Source: Flavobacteriales bacterium
GTDB taxonomy: Bacteria > Bacteroidota > Bacteroidia > Flavobacteriales_E > Vicingaceae
NCBI GenBank assembly: GCA_015075325.1
Contig: JABTUP010000004.1
Span: 122,733-186,732 of the forward strand
Length of the DNA: 64,000 nt
Reading direction: 5' to 3'
A model generated the notes under the pieces. That model was not told the origin of the DNA. It saw only the letters and a program-made list of their open reading frames with translations, and made no database searches. This document shows positions 25,693 through 34,592 of the stretch, in pieces (position 1 is the stretch's first letter; each line of letters starts with the position of its first letter). The position numbers and the translations under genes are program-made.

Positions 25693-27891
25693 TTAATTGG
25701 CTACATTTGAGAAAAATTTGATTCGAAGCAACCTCATTTCTTCTTCCGAAAAAGCATCGTCGAACTCAGCCATAGCATCATCTAAACTGTCGGAACTGGC
25801 CTCCATAAAATAATCAAAAACTTCTTCTTGGTCGGCTTCATCAATTTGTTCGTTGATGTAGTAATCTAGGTTTAGTTTGGTTCCTGATTGAACAATAATT
25901 TCGAGTTCGTTTAACAGTTCTTCCATTGAAATGCCTTTTGCATCAGCAATGTCTTCTAAATCAATTTTTCTATCAATACTTTGTACAATATATACTTTAA
26001 GAGCAGATTTGTTGGCAACCGATTTTACAACCATGTCCATTGGTCTGTCTATTTCGTTTTCTTCAACGTATTTAGCGATTACCTCAATAAATTCGTGACC
26101 AAACTTCTCTGCTTTTCCTTGTCCAACCCCAGAAATTGCCGTTAACTCTTCAATGGTTATCGGATAACGGGTTGCCATGTCTTCCAACGATGGGTCTTGA
26201 AACAATACAAATGGCGGAAATCCTTTTTGTTTAGCAATAGATTTTCGAAGGTCTTTTAGTATTGCAAAAAGTGTTTCGTCGGTAGCACCACTGCTTCGTT
26301 GTGGAAGCATCACATCTCCATCGTCAACATCGCTATAATCGTGAGGTTTAACTAATTGAAAAGAATACGGTACTTTTAAAAATTCTTTTCCTTGAGGTGT
26401 TACTTTTAGTACACCATAATTTTCAATTTCTTTAAGAATAAAACCACCAACAACCGATTGGCGAATTACTGCTTCCCAGTATTTATGGTCTTTTGTTTCG
26501 GCTTTTCCTTTGCCAAAAAGTTTATGTTTATCGTGTCCAAACGATTTAATTTCGGAAGAAACAAACCCTGCAATAAAATTAGCAATGTATTTTGCTTTAA
26601 ACACTTCGTTTAATGCTAAAATTGCATTAAGCAAAATTTCAACATCTTCTTTGCCTTCAAATCGTTCTTTTGGATTTGCACAGTTGTCGCACATGCCTTT
26701 TTCGTTGCAATCATCATCAACATATTTTTCGCCAAAATAATGAAGCAATTGTTTTCTTCTACACACTGCTGTTTCGGCATACGAAACCATTTCAAAAATG
26801 AGTTGCAGCCCAACCTCAAGTTCGGCTACGGGTTTTCCGTGAAGGAATTTTTCTAATTTTTCGATGTCTTTGTAACTGTAAAAAGCTACACAAACTCCTT
26901 CGCCACCATCACGTCCGGCTCGTCCTGTTTCTTGGTAATAACTTTCTAAGCTTTTTGGAATATCGTGGTGAATTACATAACGAACATCTGGCTTATCGAT
27001 ACCCATTCCAAAGGCAATGGTAGCAACAATTACATCAACATCTTCCATTAAAAACATGTCTTGATGTTTTGCTCTCGAAGTAGAATCTAATCCGGCATGA
27101 TATGGCAATGCTTTAATACCATTAACTTGAAGAAATTCGGCAATTTCTTCCACTTTTTTACGACTTAAACAATAAACAATACCGCTTTTGCCTTCGTTTT
27201 GTTTAACAAATCTGATGATTTCTTTTTTAACATCTTTTTTCGGACGCACTTCATATCTTAGGTTGTGTCGGTTAAATGATGCTTTAAACACCTTTGCATC
27301 TGACATGCCTAAGTTTTTTTGAATATCTTCTTGAACTTTTGGGGTTGCTGTTGCAGTTAATGCAATAATTGGAACCCTGTCTATTGATTCAATTATGGTT
27401 CTTAATCGTCGGTATTCTGGTCTAAAATCATGTCCCCATTCGGAAATACAGTGGGCTTCATCTATTGCAAAAAACGAAATTTTTATGCTTTTTAAAAATT
27501 CAACATTTTCGTCTTTTGTTAATGATTCGGGTGCAACAAAAAGCAATTTAGTGTCTCCATTGGTTACATCTTGTTTTACCTGACGGGCTTCGGTTTTGGT
27601 TAATGATGAATTATAAAAATGGGCAACGCCATCTTTATTTGAAAACCCTCTAATGGCATCTACCTGATTTTTCATTAATGCAATTAATGGAGAAACAATA
27701 ATGGCAGTTCCTTCACTCATTAACGCTGGTAATTGATAGCATAGCGATTTACCTCCGCCTGTTGGCATAATCACGAAAGTATCTTTGCCTTCTAATAAAT
27801 GATTAATTACTGCTTCTTGTTCGCCTTTAAATTGATCAAATCCAAAGTACTTTTTTAAATAGTCCGTAAGGGGAGCTTCAATAGTTTGCAT
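25693..27891 (-). CDS. recQ: ATP-dependent DNA helicase RecQ
   Basis: 732 residues. Walker A TGGGKS (44-49), DEAH box (144-147), and motif VI in QETGRAGRDG fit superfamily 2. The RecQ C-terminal zinc site is in CRRKQLLHYFGE and CNEKGMCDNC. An HRDC domain (about 530-610) is followed by about 100 acidic residues, an extension common in Bacteroidota RecQ proteins. It unwinds DNA 3'-5' in recombination and fork repair. First gene of the unit with cyclo-ligase and photolyase, divergent from kdsD. Confidence 0.95.
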   Translation of the reverse strand: MQTIEAPLTDYLKKYFGFDQFKGEQEAVINHLLEGKDTFVIMPTGGGKSLCYQLPALMSEGTAIIVSPLIALMKNQVDAIRGFSNKDGVAHFYNSSLTKTEARQVKQDVTNGDTKLLFVAPESLTKDENVEFLKSIKISFFAIDEAHCISEWGHDFRPEYRRLRTIIESIDRVPIIALTATATPKVQEDIQKNLGMSDAKVFKASFNRHNLRYEVRPKKDVKKEIIRFVKQNEGKSGIVYCLSRKKVEEIAEFLQVNGIKALPYHAGLDSTSRAKHQDMFLMEDVDVIVATIAFGMGIDKPDVRYVIHHDIPKSLESYYQETGRAGRDGGEGVCVAFYSYKDIEKLEKFLHGKPVAELEVGLQLIFEMVSYAETAVCRRKQLLHYFGEKYVDDDCNEKGMCDNCANPKERFEGKEDVEILLNAILALNEVFKAKYIANFIAGFVSSEIKSFGHDKHKLFGKGKAETKDHKYWEAVIRQSVVGGFILKEIENYGVLKVTPQGKEFLKVPYSFQLVKPHDYSDVDDGDVMLPQRSSGATDETLFAILKDLRKSIAKQKGFPPFVLFQDPSLEDMATRYPITIEELTAISGVGQGKAEKFGHEFIEVIAKYVEENEIDRPMDMVVKSVANKSALKVYIVQSIDRKIDLEDIADAKGISMEELLNELEIIVQSGTKLNLDYYINEQIDEADQEEVFDYFMEASSDSLDDAMAEFDDAFSEEEMRLLRIKFFSNVAN

Positions 27892-28019
27892 GTTTACTTG
27901 TTTTGGTATTTTATTACATTTGTAAACTAAAGTTACGACAATAAATTATTACGAACCTTGAAAAAAAGATTTTTTTTTAATTTGTTTTAGCTTAACCACT
28001 TATAATAAACCTTTAATGA

Positions 28020-28988
28020 ATGGCAACTGCAGACGAAATAAAAAAACATGCTATTGAAGCTTTAAAAATTGAAGCCCATGCAATAGAACATTTAACTCAT
28101 TTTATTAATGATGATTTTGTTGCTGTGGTGGAGCTAATTTTAATTTCAAAAGGCAGGGTTGTTATTACTGGTATTGGCAAAAGTGCTATTGTAGCACAAA
28201 AAATTGTTGCTACTTTAAATTCTACAGGCACTCCCGCAATTTTTATGCACGCTGCCGATGCCATTCATGGCGACTTGGGTAACATACAAAAAGATGATGT
28301 GGTCATTTGTATTTCGAAAAGCGGAAGTACGCCTGAAATAAAAGTGTTGGTTCCGTTGGTAAAAAGTTTTGATAACAAACTAATTGCTATTACTGGCAAC
28401 CCCGATTCGTTTTTGGGAAAACAAGCTCATTTTGTGTTAAACACTTTTGTTGAAACAGAAGCCTGCCCCAACAACCTTGCTCCAACCAGCAGCACCACGG
28501 CACAAATGGCAATGGGTGATGCGTTGGCAGTTTGTTTGCTTCATCAGCGAGGTTTTACCGATAAAGATTTTGCAAAATACCACCCAGGCGGTGCTTTGGG
28601 CAAAAAATTGTATTTACGAGTTGCCGATATTTTTACACAAAACGAAAAACCTCAAGTTAGTCCAACACAATCGTTAAAAGAAGTAATTATTGAAATATCA
28701 AAAAAACGATTGGGCGTTGCTGCCGTAGTGGACAACAATAAATTAGTTGGCGTGGTTACCGATGGAGATATTAGAAGAATGTTGGAAAAAAATCTCGACA
28801 TCAATTTAGTTACCGCAAAAGACATTATGGGAACATCGCCCAAAACTATACAGCAAAACAGCTTAGCAATTGAGGCGTTACATTATATGGAAGACCACAG
28901 TATTTCTCAGCTTTTGGTGGTTGACGAAAATAACACTTATGTTGGCGTTATTCATTTACACGATTTGTTGAGGGAGGGGATAATATGA
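28020..28988 (+). CDS. kdsD: Arabinose-5-phosphate isomerase (KpsF/GutQ family)
   Basis: 322 residues: a SIS domain (about 30-170; VVITGIGKSAIVAQKI, SSTTAQMAMGDALAVCLL) and two CBS domains (about 205-320; LVGVVTDGDIRRML and YVGVIHLHDLL). The enzyme isomerises ribulose-5-phosphate to arabinose-5-phosphate, the first step of KDO synthesis for lipopolysaccharide. The motif YHPGGALGKKL supports the family. It stands alone, divergent from recQ. Confidence 0.93.
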   Translation: MATADEIKKHAIEALKIEAHAIEHLTHFINDDFVAVVELILISKGRVVITGIGKSAIVAQKIVATLNSTGTPAIFMHAADAIHGDLGNIQKDDVVICISKSGSTPEIKVLVPLVKSFDNKLIAITGNPDSFLGKQAHFVLNTFVETEACPNNLAPTSSTTAQMAMGDALAVCLLHQRGFTDKDFAKYHPGGALGKKLYLRVADIFTQNEKPQVSPTQSLKEVIIEISKKRLGVAAVVDNNKLVGVVTDGDIRRMLEKNLDINLVTAKDIMGTSPKTIQQNSLAIEALHYMEDHSISQLLVVDENNTYVGVIHLHDLLREGII

Positions 28989-29035
28989 CAACTTTTATCC
29001 TTTATAATAGTACTACCAACTAATTCCATTTAAAG

Positions 29036-29866
29036 ATGAAAAAGATTACGCTAATTATTATACTCCTATTATCTTCTTTTATTGCGAAATCTCAAATTTC
29101 TATGCTTGACAGCAATTATGTTTGGGCAAATCAATGGTGTTGTTATTTCGAAGATTTTGATTGCGGATATGTTTATAATTCTATTGGTGGAGATACTTTA
29201 CTAAATGGTGATGTTTATAAAAAAATATACGGTTTTTCTAGTCCAATTGGCTACCCTTCAGCATTTTTAAGAGAAGACTCTGGATTTGTATATAATGAGA
29301 ATGAAGAAGTTTATTATAATTTTCACTTACAAGTCGGAGATACTTTTACTTTCCCCCAATCAGCAATGATTTCTTATTTAAATGTAATTGTTGATTCAGT
29401 AACAACTGAATTTATATTTGGACAAACTAGAAAAGTAATAAAATTTGACTTTTTAAACATGGAATGGATTGAGGGTGTTGGTTCTACTACTGGCTTACTT
29501 TATGGGGATGTATGGTATTGGGATTGTAATCAATACCTAAATTGTTTTTTTGATGGAATTGATTCTTATTTGGGAGAAGGTTTTGATACCTGTCAAATTT
29601 ATAACGGAACAATTGGTGTTAAAACTCTTACAGAAGATTTAAAAATCGAATTATATCCGAATCCTACTAGAGATTTATTAACCATTTCATCTAAAAAGAA
29701 TGTAAACAGCATAACTGTTTTCAATTCTTTGGGTGTGATGATAAAACAAATTAATAATAGAAGTACTGCTGAAATTGATGTCAAAGATTTATTATCTGGT
29801 TTGTACTTTTTTCAAATACATTTTGATGACAAAACCACTGTTACCAAAAAGATAGTCGTACAGTAA
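29036..29866 (+). CDS. Secreted protein with type IX secretion C-terminal sorting domain
   Basis: 276 residues with a signal peptide (about 1-19, ending AKSQ). The last 75 residues form a type A sorting domain (ELYPNPTRDLLTISSKK, SITVFNSLGVMIKQI, DLLSGLYFFQIHFDDK, ending KKIVVQ), which directs export through the T9SS. The central region (about 20-195) is of a kind found in many uncharacterised Bacteroidota proteins (VGDTFTFP, VIKFDFLNMEWIEGVGS), with no catalytic motif that I recognise. Confidence 0.85.
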   Translation: MKKITLIIILLLSSFIAKSQISMLDSNYVWANQWCCYFEDFDCGYVYNSIGGDTLLNGDVYKKIYGFSSPIGYPSAFLREDSGFVYNENEEVYYNFHLQVGDTFTFPQSAMISYLNVIVDSVTTEFIFGQTRKVIKFDFLNMEWIEGVGSTTGLLYGDVWYWDCNQYLNCFFDGIDSYLGEGFDTCQIYNGTIGVKTLTEDLKIELYPNPTRDLLTISSKKNVNSITVFNSLGVMIKQINNRSTAEIDVKDLLSGLYFFQIHFDDKTTVTKKIVVQ

Positions 29867-29922
29867 TTTCTTTTCAAACCTAATTTATCCAATAATATCA
29901 GCGTAATTCTCTAAATGAACTA

Positions 29923-30059
29923 TTTAGCCATAGTTTGTGTCTTCACAAACTATGGCTAAATATCGTTCCGAGTACTCGGAACGATGGCTTCAAAACAAAA
30001 TTCAGGGCTGAAGCCCTTCTGGACCACTCTTATTAACCCCGACCTTAAGGTCGGGGTTA
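29923..30059. repeat. Cluster of perfect hairpins in a convergent gap
   Basis: Four palindromes lie in tandem. (1) 29923-29960: 17-bp arms (TTTAGCCATAGTTTGTG) with loop TCTT. (2) 29962-29985: 12-bp arms, ATCGTTCCGAGT and its complement, no spacer. (3) 30004-30017: AGGGCT-GA-AGCCCT. (4) 30034-30059: 13-bp arms starting TAACCCCGACC. They occupy the gap between the convergent T9SS and ATPase genes; (4) can act as a terminator for either. I see no gene in the gap. Confidence 0.8.
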
Positions 30060-30108
30060 TAATAAACAGAAACAATGGGCTTCAGCCATGACATAATAAA
30101 TTCTCCGC

Positions 30109-31233
30109 CTACCCAACAAAATCAACATAATTCTCCGAATGGATAATAGCCGTTTCGCTCTCAGGATAAGCGTTGGTAAAAGTTTTAGTAATGTAATTTT
30201 TCTTTTTGTTAGCCCATTTAAATTCAAAGGCTCGCAGTTTACCATCTTTTTCTTCTAAATAATCTATTTCTTGTTTGTCTTTGGTTCTCCAGAAATAGGC
30301 ATTTCCATAAAATTTAGCGTACTGGTTTCGCTTTAATCGTTCTGAAACCAAGTAGTTTTCCCACAAAGCACCAACATCCTGTCTTCCTTCTAGTAATTGA
30401 AAAGAAGAAATTAACGCATTACGAATTCCGTTATCGTAGAAATAAATTTTCTTAGAATTTTTAAGTTCATTTCTTAAATTTTTGCTGAATGAGTGTAAAC
30501 GAAAAACCACATACGATTTCTCTAAAAGTTGAACATACGATTCAACCGTTTTACTATCTAAACCAATTAAATTACCAATTTCATTATACGAAACTTCATT
30601 GCCAACCTGATAAGCCAATGCTTGTAACAGTTTAATTAGTTTTTCGGGTTTTTTAATCGAGTCCAACATTAACAAATCGCGATACAAATAACTGTCCGAT
30701 ATTAGTTTTAATACTTCAATTTCATTCCCAAAATTGTTTACTACCTCTGGATAAGAGCCAAAAACCAAGCGATGATTTAACAATCTTTTCTCAATCAATT
30801 CAGAAGTATGGTTTGTCAGTTCGGTGTATGAAAATGGATAGAGTTGAAATTCAAACTTTCGTCCGGTTAATGGTTCATTGGTTTTATTTTGTAGTTCAAA
30901 TGCCGAAGAACCAGTTGCAATAATTTGGATTTCAGGATAAGTGTCAATTAATAATTTTAAAGCCAATCCTATTTCATCAATGTTTTGTGCTTCATCAATT
31001 ATTACCAATTTGTTATTTCCAATCAATGCTTTTAAAGAGGTAGATGTTGGGTTTCTGAATCGCTCTTTAATATCAAATTCATCAGCATTGAGCCAAATAC
31101 TTGGTTCGGTTTGGGTTGATATTAATTTTTTAAGCAACGACGTTTTTCCTGTTTGACGAGCCCCAATAAGGGTAATTACCTTTCCCTTAAATAGTTTTTC
31201 ATTGATTTGTTGCTCAATTATTCTTGAAATCAT
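30109..31233 (-). CDS. AAA ATPase with DUF4143 domain
   Basis: 374 residues: an N-terminal AAA_14 ATPase with Walker A GARQTGKTS (about 24-32) and Walker B LVIIDEAQNID; a central sensor region (IIATGSSAFEL and the PFSYTEL motif); and a C-terminal DUF4143 region with a nuclease-like fold (FWRTKDKQEIDYLEEKDG). Such proteins are numerous in Bacteroidota, of unknown role, and often transferred. Repeats with dyad symmetry lie directly before it. A second member lies at 59713-60987. Confidence 0.87.
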   Translation of the reverse strand: MISRIIEQQINEKLFKGKVITLIGARQTGKTSLLKKLISTQTEPSIWLNADEFDIKERFRNPTSTSLKALIGNNKLVIIDEAQNIDEIGLALKLLIDTYPEIQIIATGSSAFELQNKTNEPLTGRKFEFQLYPFSYTELTNHTSELIEKRLLNHRLVFGSYPEVVNNFGNEIEVLKLISDSYLYRDLLMLDSIKKPEKLIKLLQALAYQVGNEVSYNEIGNLIGLDSKTVESYVQLLEKSYVVFRLHSFSKNLRNELKNSKKIYFYDNGIRNALISSFQLLEGRQDVGALWENYLVSERLKRNQYAKFYGNAYFWRTKDKQEIDYLEEKDGKLRAFEFKWANKKKNYITKTFTNAYPESETAIIHSENYVDFVG

Positions 31234-31255
31234 GGATTATGTTTTTTCAAAAATA

Positions 31256-31317
31256 CAACTTTTTTGGAATACAATCCGAAAATATATCAACTTTTTTGGA
31301 ATACAATCCAAAAAGGT
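31256..31317 (-). promoter_or_regulatory. Two tandem 22-bp repeats with dyads before the AAA ATPase gene
   Basis: CAACTTTTTTGGAATACAAT plus CC occurs at 31256-31277 and again at 31288-31309, a 32-base period, so about three helical turns. The second copy is part of an inverted repeat TTTTTGGA-ATACAA-TCCAAAAA. Position 23 to 77 bases upstream of the ATPase start fits an operator array. Confidence 0.55.
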
Positions 31318-31334
31318 TGAACAAATCGTTTTAA

Positions 31335-32354
31335 CTAAACGGTTTGTTCGCCTCGTAAATTTTGTTGTAAAAGCTGAATGGTTTCTTGGTATGAAAGCCC
31401 TAAGCCCAACACATACATGAGTTTGGTTGTTGCAGCTTCGTAAGTTAGGTCTTTACCGCTAATTACGCCCATTTTATTAAAAAACGAACTGGTTTCGTAT
31501 TTGCCCTGTTCAACTGTTCCGCCCTGACATTGGCTAATGTTTAACACAACAATTCCCTTTTTAATTGCCTCATTTAACAATTCAATAAACCAACTTTCGG
31601 TTGTGGCATTTCCCGCACCAAAGGTTTCTAAAATTATTCCTTTTAAATTTGCTGTATGAATTACTGCCTTTACAAACTCAGGCGAAATTCCTGGGTACAT
31701 TTTAAGTGTAGCAATATTGTTATCAAAATTTAAGTTCAATTTCAGTGCTTCGTTGTGGTGGGGCCTAATAAGAGGATAATTAAATTTTAAGTTAACTCCA
31801 GCTTCTGCCAAAACAGGAAAATTGGGCGATGTAAAAGCCTTAAATTCTTCGGCACTGGTTTTGGTGGCTCTATTTCCACGATACAAATTGTATTCAAAAT
31901 AGATAGAAACCTCTGGCACAATCGATTTTCCGTTTAGCTGAGTGGTGGCAATTTCTATAGAGGTAAGTAAATTTTCTTTGGCATCTGTTCGAAGCACACC
32001 AATAGGCAATTGCGAGCCAGTAACAATAACTGGTTTGTTTAAATTTTCGAGCATAAAACTTAATGCAGAAGCCGTATAAGCCATGGTGTCGGAGCCATGA
32101 AGTATAACAAAACCATCGTTTTGCTGGTAATTTTCTTTAATAATTTCTGCCATTTTAATCCAGTGGCTTGGCTGCATGTTGGACGAATCTATTGGTGTAT
32201 CAAACGATTTGACATTAATATGATGAGCAAATTTTTTAATCTCTGGAATTTCTTTCAACAACGAATCGAAGTCGAACGATTTTAACATGCCTGTTTTCTC
32301 GTCCTTCACCATTCCTATGGTTCCGCCAGTATATATAATTAAAATTGAACTCAT
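31335..32354 (-). CDS. ansA: Type I L-asparaginase
   Basis: 339 residues. The first catalytic motif is YTGGTIGMV (about 8-16, with the nucleophile Thr), the second is HGSDTMAYTASALSFML (about 88-104). It lacks a signal peptide, so it is cytoplasmic, as in type I enzymes that hydrolyse asparagine to aspartate and ammonia. It stands alone, followed by a MITE-like element upstream of its start. Confidence 0.92.
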   Translation of the reverse strand: MSSILIIYTGGTIGMVKDEKTGMLKSFDFDSLLKEIPEIKKFAHHINVKSFDTPIDSSNMQPSHWIKMAEIIKENYQQNDGFVILHGSDTMAYTASALSFMLENLNKPVIVTGSQLPIGVLRTDAKENLLTSIEIATTQLNGKSIVPEVSIYFEYNLYRGNRATKTSAEEFKAFTSPNFPVLAEAGVNLKFNYPLIRPHHNEALKLNLNFDNNIATLKMYPGISPEFVKAVIHTANLKGIILETFGAGNATTESWFIELLNEAIKKGIVVLNISQCQGGTVEQGKYETSSFFNKMGVISGKDLTYEAATTKLMYVLGLGLSYQETIQLLQQNLRGEQTV

Positions 32355-32365
32355 TTTTTAAAATA

Positions 32366-32591
32366 GAACGCAGATGTTTGCTTACAACAAACATACACAG
32401 ATAAGTTTAGATTTTGTATGATTTTCCATCAAGTAATTATTGTTTGACACGAATTGCACAAATTAGAACTGTATTTGCTTGAAATCTAAATCTGTTATTC
32501 CATTATATTTACACGAATACCCTCTTTAACAGTGTTAATTGGTGAAATTCGTGTCCATCATTTATCATATCAATCAGCGTTATCAGCATTC
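32366..32591. repeat. Second MITE-like element, related to 2742-2902
   Basis: It begins GAACGCAGATG and ends ATCAGCGTTATCAGCATTC, whose reverse complement is GAATGCTGATAACGCTGAT, matching the ends of the element at 2742-2902. Inside are repeated ACACGAAT/ATTCGTGT words. It fills the 244-base gap between asparaginase and tatD. No reading frame of note. Confidence 0.45.
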
Positions 32592-32598
32592 AATAAGT

Positions 32599-33369
32599 TT
32601 AAAAACCAAATACTTCAATAGAATTTTGAGTGGTAATTTCAGCTATTTTTTCAATAGGGATTTGGTAAATATCCGATAGTTTTTCTGCCACATTAACTAT
32701 GTAGCTGCTTTCGTTTCGTTTGCCACGGTAAGGCACGGGAGCTAAATACGGCGAGTCGGTTTCGAGCACCAGATTTGTAATGGCTATGTTTTTTAAAACC
32801 TCTTCCAAACCAGAATTTTTAAACGTAACTACTCCACCTATTCCTAATTTAAAACCGCCGTACGCTATAATTTTTTTTGCTTGTTCTAAATTACCAGTAA
32901 AACAATGAAAAATTCCCCGCATGTTATCGTCTTTCATTTCATCTAAAATTTCAAAAATCTCGTTAAACGAATCTCTGCAATGAATAACAAATGGCAAGTT
33001 GCGTTCTTTTGCCCAGTTTATTTGTGTTTTAAAAGCTTCTTGTTGTTGTGTTAAAAATGTTTTATCCCAATACAAATCAATACCTATTTCGCCTATTGCA
33101 CAAAATTTTTGTTGATTTAACTGTGTTTCAATATTTTTTAGCTCAATCAAATAATTTTCGTTTACCGATGTTGGGTGTAATCCCATCATGGCAAAACAAT
33201 TTTCAGGAAATTGCTTTTGCAGAACCAACATTCCTTCAATAGAAGAGCTGTCGATGTTGGGTAAAAAAAGACGAGAAACGCCACAATCAATGGCTCGCTG
33301 AACCATGGCGGTTCGGTCGTCATTAAATTGTTCGCTGTATAAATGGGAGTGAGTATCGGTTAAAATCAT
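32599..33369 (-). CDS. tatD: TatD family metal-dependent hydrolase
   Basis: 256 residues from ATG at 33367-33369 (MILTDTHSHLY); an in-frame TTG three codons earlier is unlikely. Metal ligands are in TDTHSHLY, AIGEIGIDLYW, FVIHCRDSF and GIFHCFTG, with a final LETDSPYLAP. TatD enzymes are metal-dependent nucleases used in DNA repair and RNA or DNA turnover. The proteins are cytoplasmic. Monocistronic. Confidence 0.92.
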   Translation of the reverse strand: MILTDTHSHLYSEQFNDDRTAMVQRAIDCGVSRLFLPNIDSSSIEGMLVLQKQFPENCFAMMGLHPTSVNENYLIELKNIETQLNQQKFCAIGEIGIDLYWDKTFLTQQQEAFKTQINWAKERNLPFVIHCRDSFNEIFEILDEMKDDNMRGIFHCFTGNLEQAKKIIAYGGFKLGIGGVVTFKNSGLEEVLKNIAITNLVLETDSPYLAPVPYRGKRNESSYIVNVAEKLSDIYQIPIEKIAEITTQNSIEVFGF

Positions 33370-33469
33370 GATGGGCAAAAATAACCAATACAGATGTTAA
33401 TCTTGATCAAGAGAACAACAAAAGCTGTTAAAAAAGAAAAAAGTACTTCGATTTGAGCAGAACTTTATT

Positions 33470-33497
33470 TTGTGGGCTGTTTTTTATTCTACTTTTG
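33470..33497 (+). promoter_or_regulatory. Bacteroidota-type promoter for asd
   Basis: TTG (33470-33472), a 17-base spacer, and TACTTTTG (33490-33497) match the -33/-7 consensus TTG-N17-23-TAnnTTTG. The asd start codon lies 26 bases past the -7 element. Confidence 0.6.
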
Positions 33498-33523
33498 CTT
33501 AAAACTTTAAAACAAATAAAAAA

Positions 33524-34522
33524 ATGAAAGTTGCAGTTGTAGGAGCTACCGGAATGGTTGGAAATGTGATGCTAAAAGTATTGGCTGAACGAAATTTCCC
33601 GATAACAGAATTAATTCCTGTTGCCTCTGAAAAATCGGTTGGTAAAGAGGTAAACTACCAAGGAAAAAACTATAAAATTGTTGATATGCAAACAGCGGTT
33701 GACATGAAACCAGAAATTGCTATTTTCTCGGCTGGTGGCGGAACTTCGCTAGAATGGGCTCCAAAATTTGCTGCTGCTGGAACAACAGTAATTGACAACT
33801 CTTCGGCATGGCGAATGAATCCAAACAATAAATTGGTGGTTCCTGAAATTAATGCTCATGTGCTAACAGCTGCCGATAAAATTATAGCCAACCCAAATTG
33901 TTCAACCATACAAATGGTAATGGTATTAAATCCGTTGCACAAAAAATATAAAATAAAGCGAGTAATTGTTTCTACTTATCAATCCATTACCGGAACGGGC
34001 GTAAAAGCTGTAGAACAACTAAAAAACGAACAAGCAGGTATTAAAGGCGAAATGGCTTATCCATATCCAATTGACAAAAATTGTTTGCCACAATGCGATG
34101 TGTTTACCGAAAATGGTTATACCAAAGAAGAAATGAAATTGGTTAACGAACCTAAAAAAATTATGGGCGACGACAGTTTAAGAATAACCGCTACGGCTGT
34201 TCGTGTTCCTGTGGTTGGTGGTCATTCCGAAACTGTAAATGTGGAGTTTGAAAACGATTTTGATTTGGCTGAAGTGCGTAAAATTTTACACGAAACTTCG
34301 GGTGTTACTTTGCAAGATAATCCAGATTCCCACACCTATCCAATGCCAATTTATGCTGCCGATAAAGACGATGTGTTTGTTGGGCGTATTCGTAGAGATG
34401 AATCGCAACCCAACACCTTAAACATGTGGATTGTTGCCGACAATTTACGTAAAGGTGCTGCTACCAATGCTGTACAAATAGGAGAGTATTTAATTAAAAA
34501 TAAACTGGTAGTTAAATTATAA
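33524..34522 (+). CDS. asd: Aspartate-semialdehyde dehydrogenase
   Basis: 332 residues. NADP-binding motif VVGATGMVGNV (5-15), nucleophile C126 in NPNCSTIQ, and the later VRVPVVGGHSETV with conserved His. The enzyme reduces aspartyl phosphate to aspartate semialdehyde, the branch point for Lys/diaminopimelate, Met and Thr, linking it to peptidoglycan and to metB. A clear promoter lies upstream; the M42 peptidase gene follows 70 bases downstream. Confidence 0.95.
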   Translation: MKVAVVGATGMVGNVMLKVLAERNFPITELIPVASEKSVGKEVNYQGKNYKIVDMQTAVDMKPEIAIFSAGGGTSLEWAPKFAAAGTTVIDNSSAWRMNPNNKLVVPEINAHVLTAADKIIANPNCSTIQMVMVLNPLHKKYKIKRVIVSTYQSITGTGVKAVEQLKNEQAGIKGEMAYPYPIDKNCLPQCDVFTENGYTKEEMKLVNEPKKIMGDDSLRITATAVRVPVVGGHSETVNVEFENDFDLAEVRKILHETSGVTLQDNPDSHTYPMPIYAADKDDVFVGRIRRDESQPNTLNMWIVADNLRKGAATNAVQIGEYLIKNKLVVKL

Positions 34523-34592
34523 ATGATAAGTTTTGAATTTTAAATAATCAAAACAATTTAGCATTCAACATTTATCACTTAACATTTCATTT

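Noticed and set aside
29923..29985. CRISPR-like array
   Set aside because: The palindromes differ from each other and there are no regular spacers.
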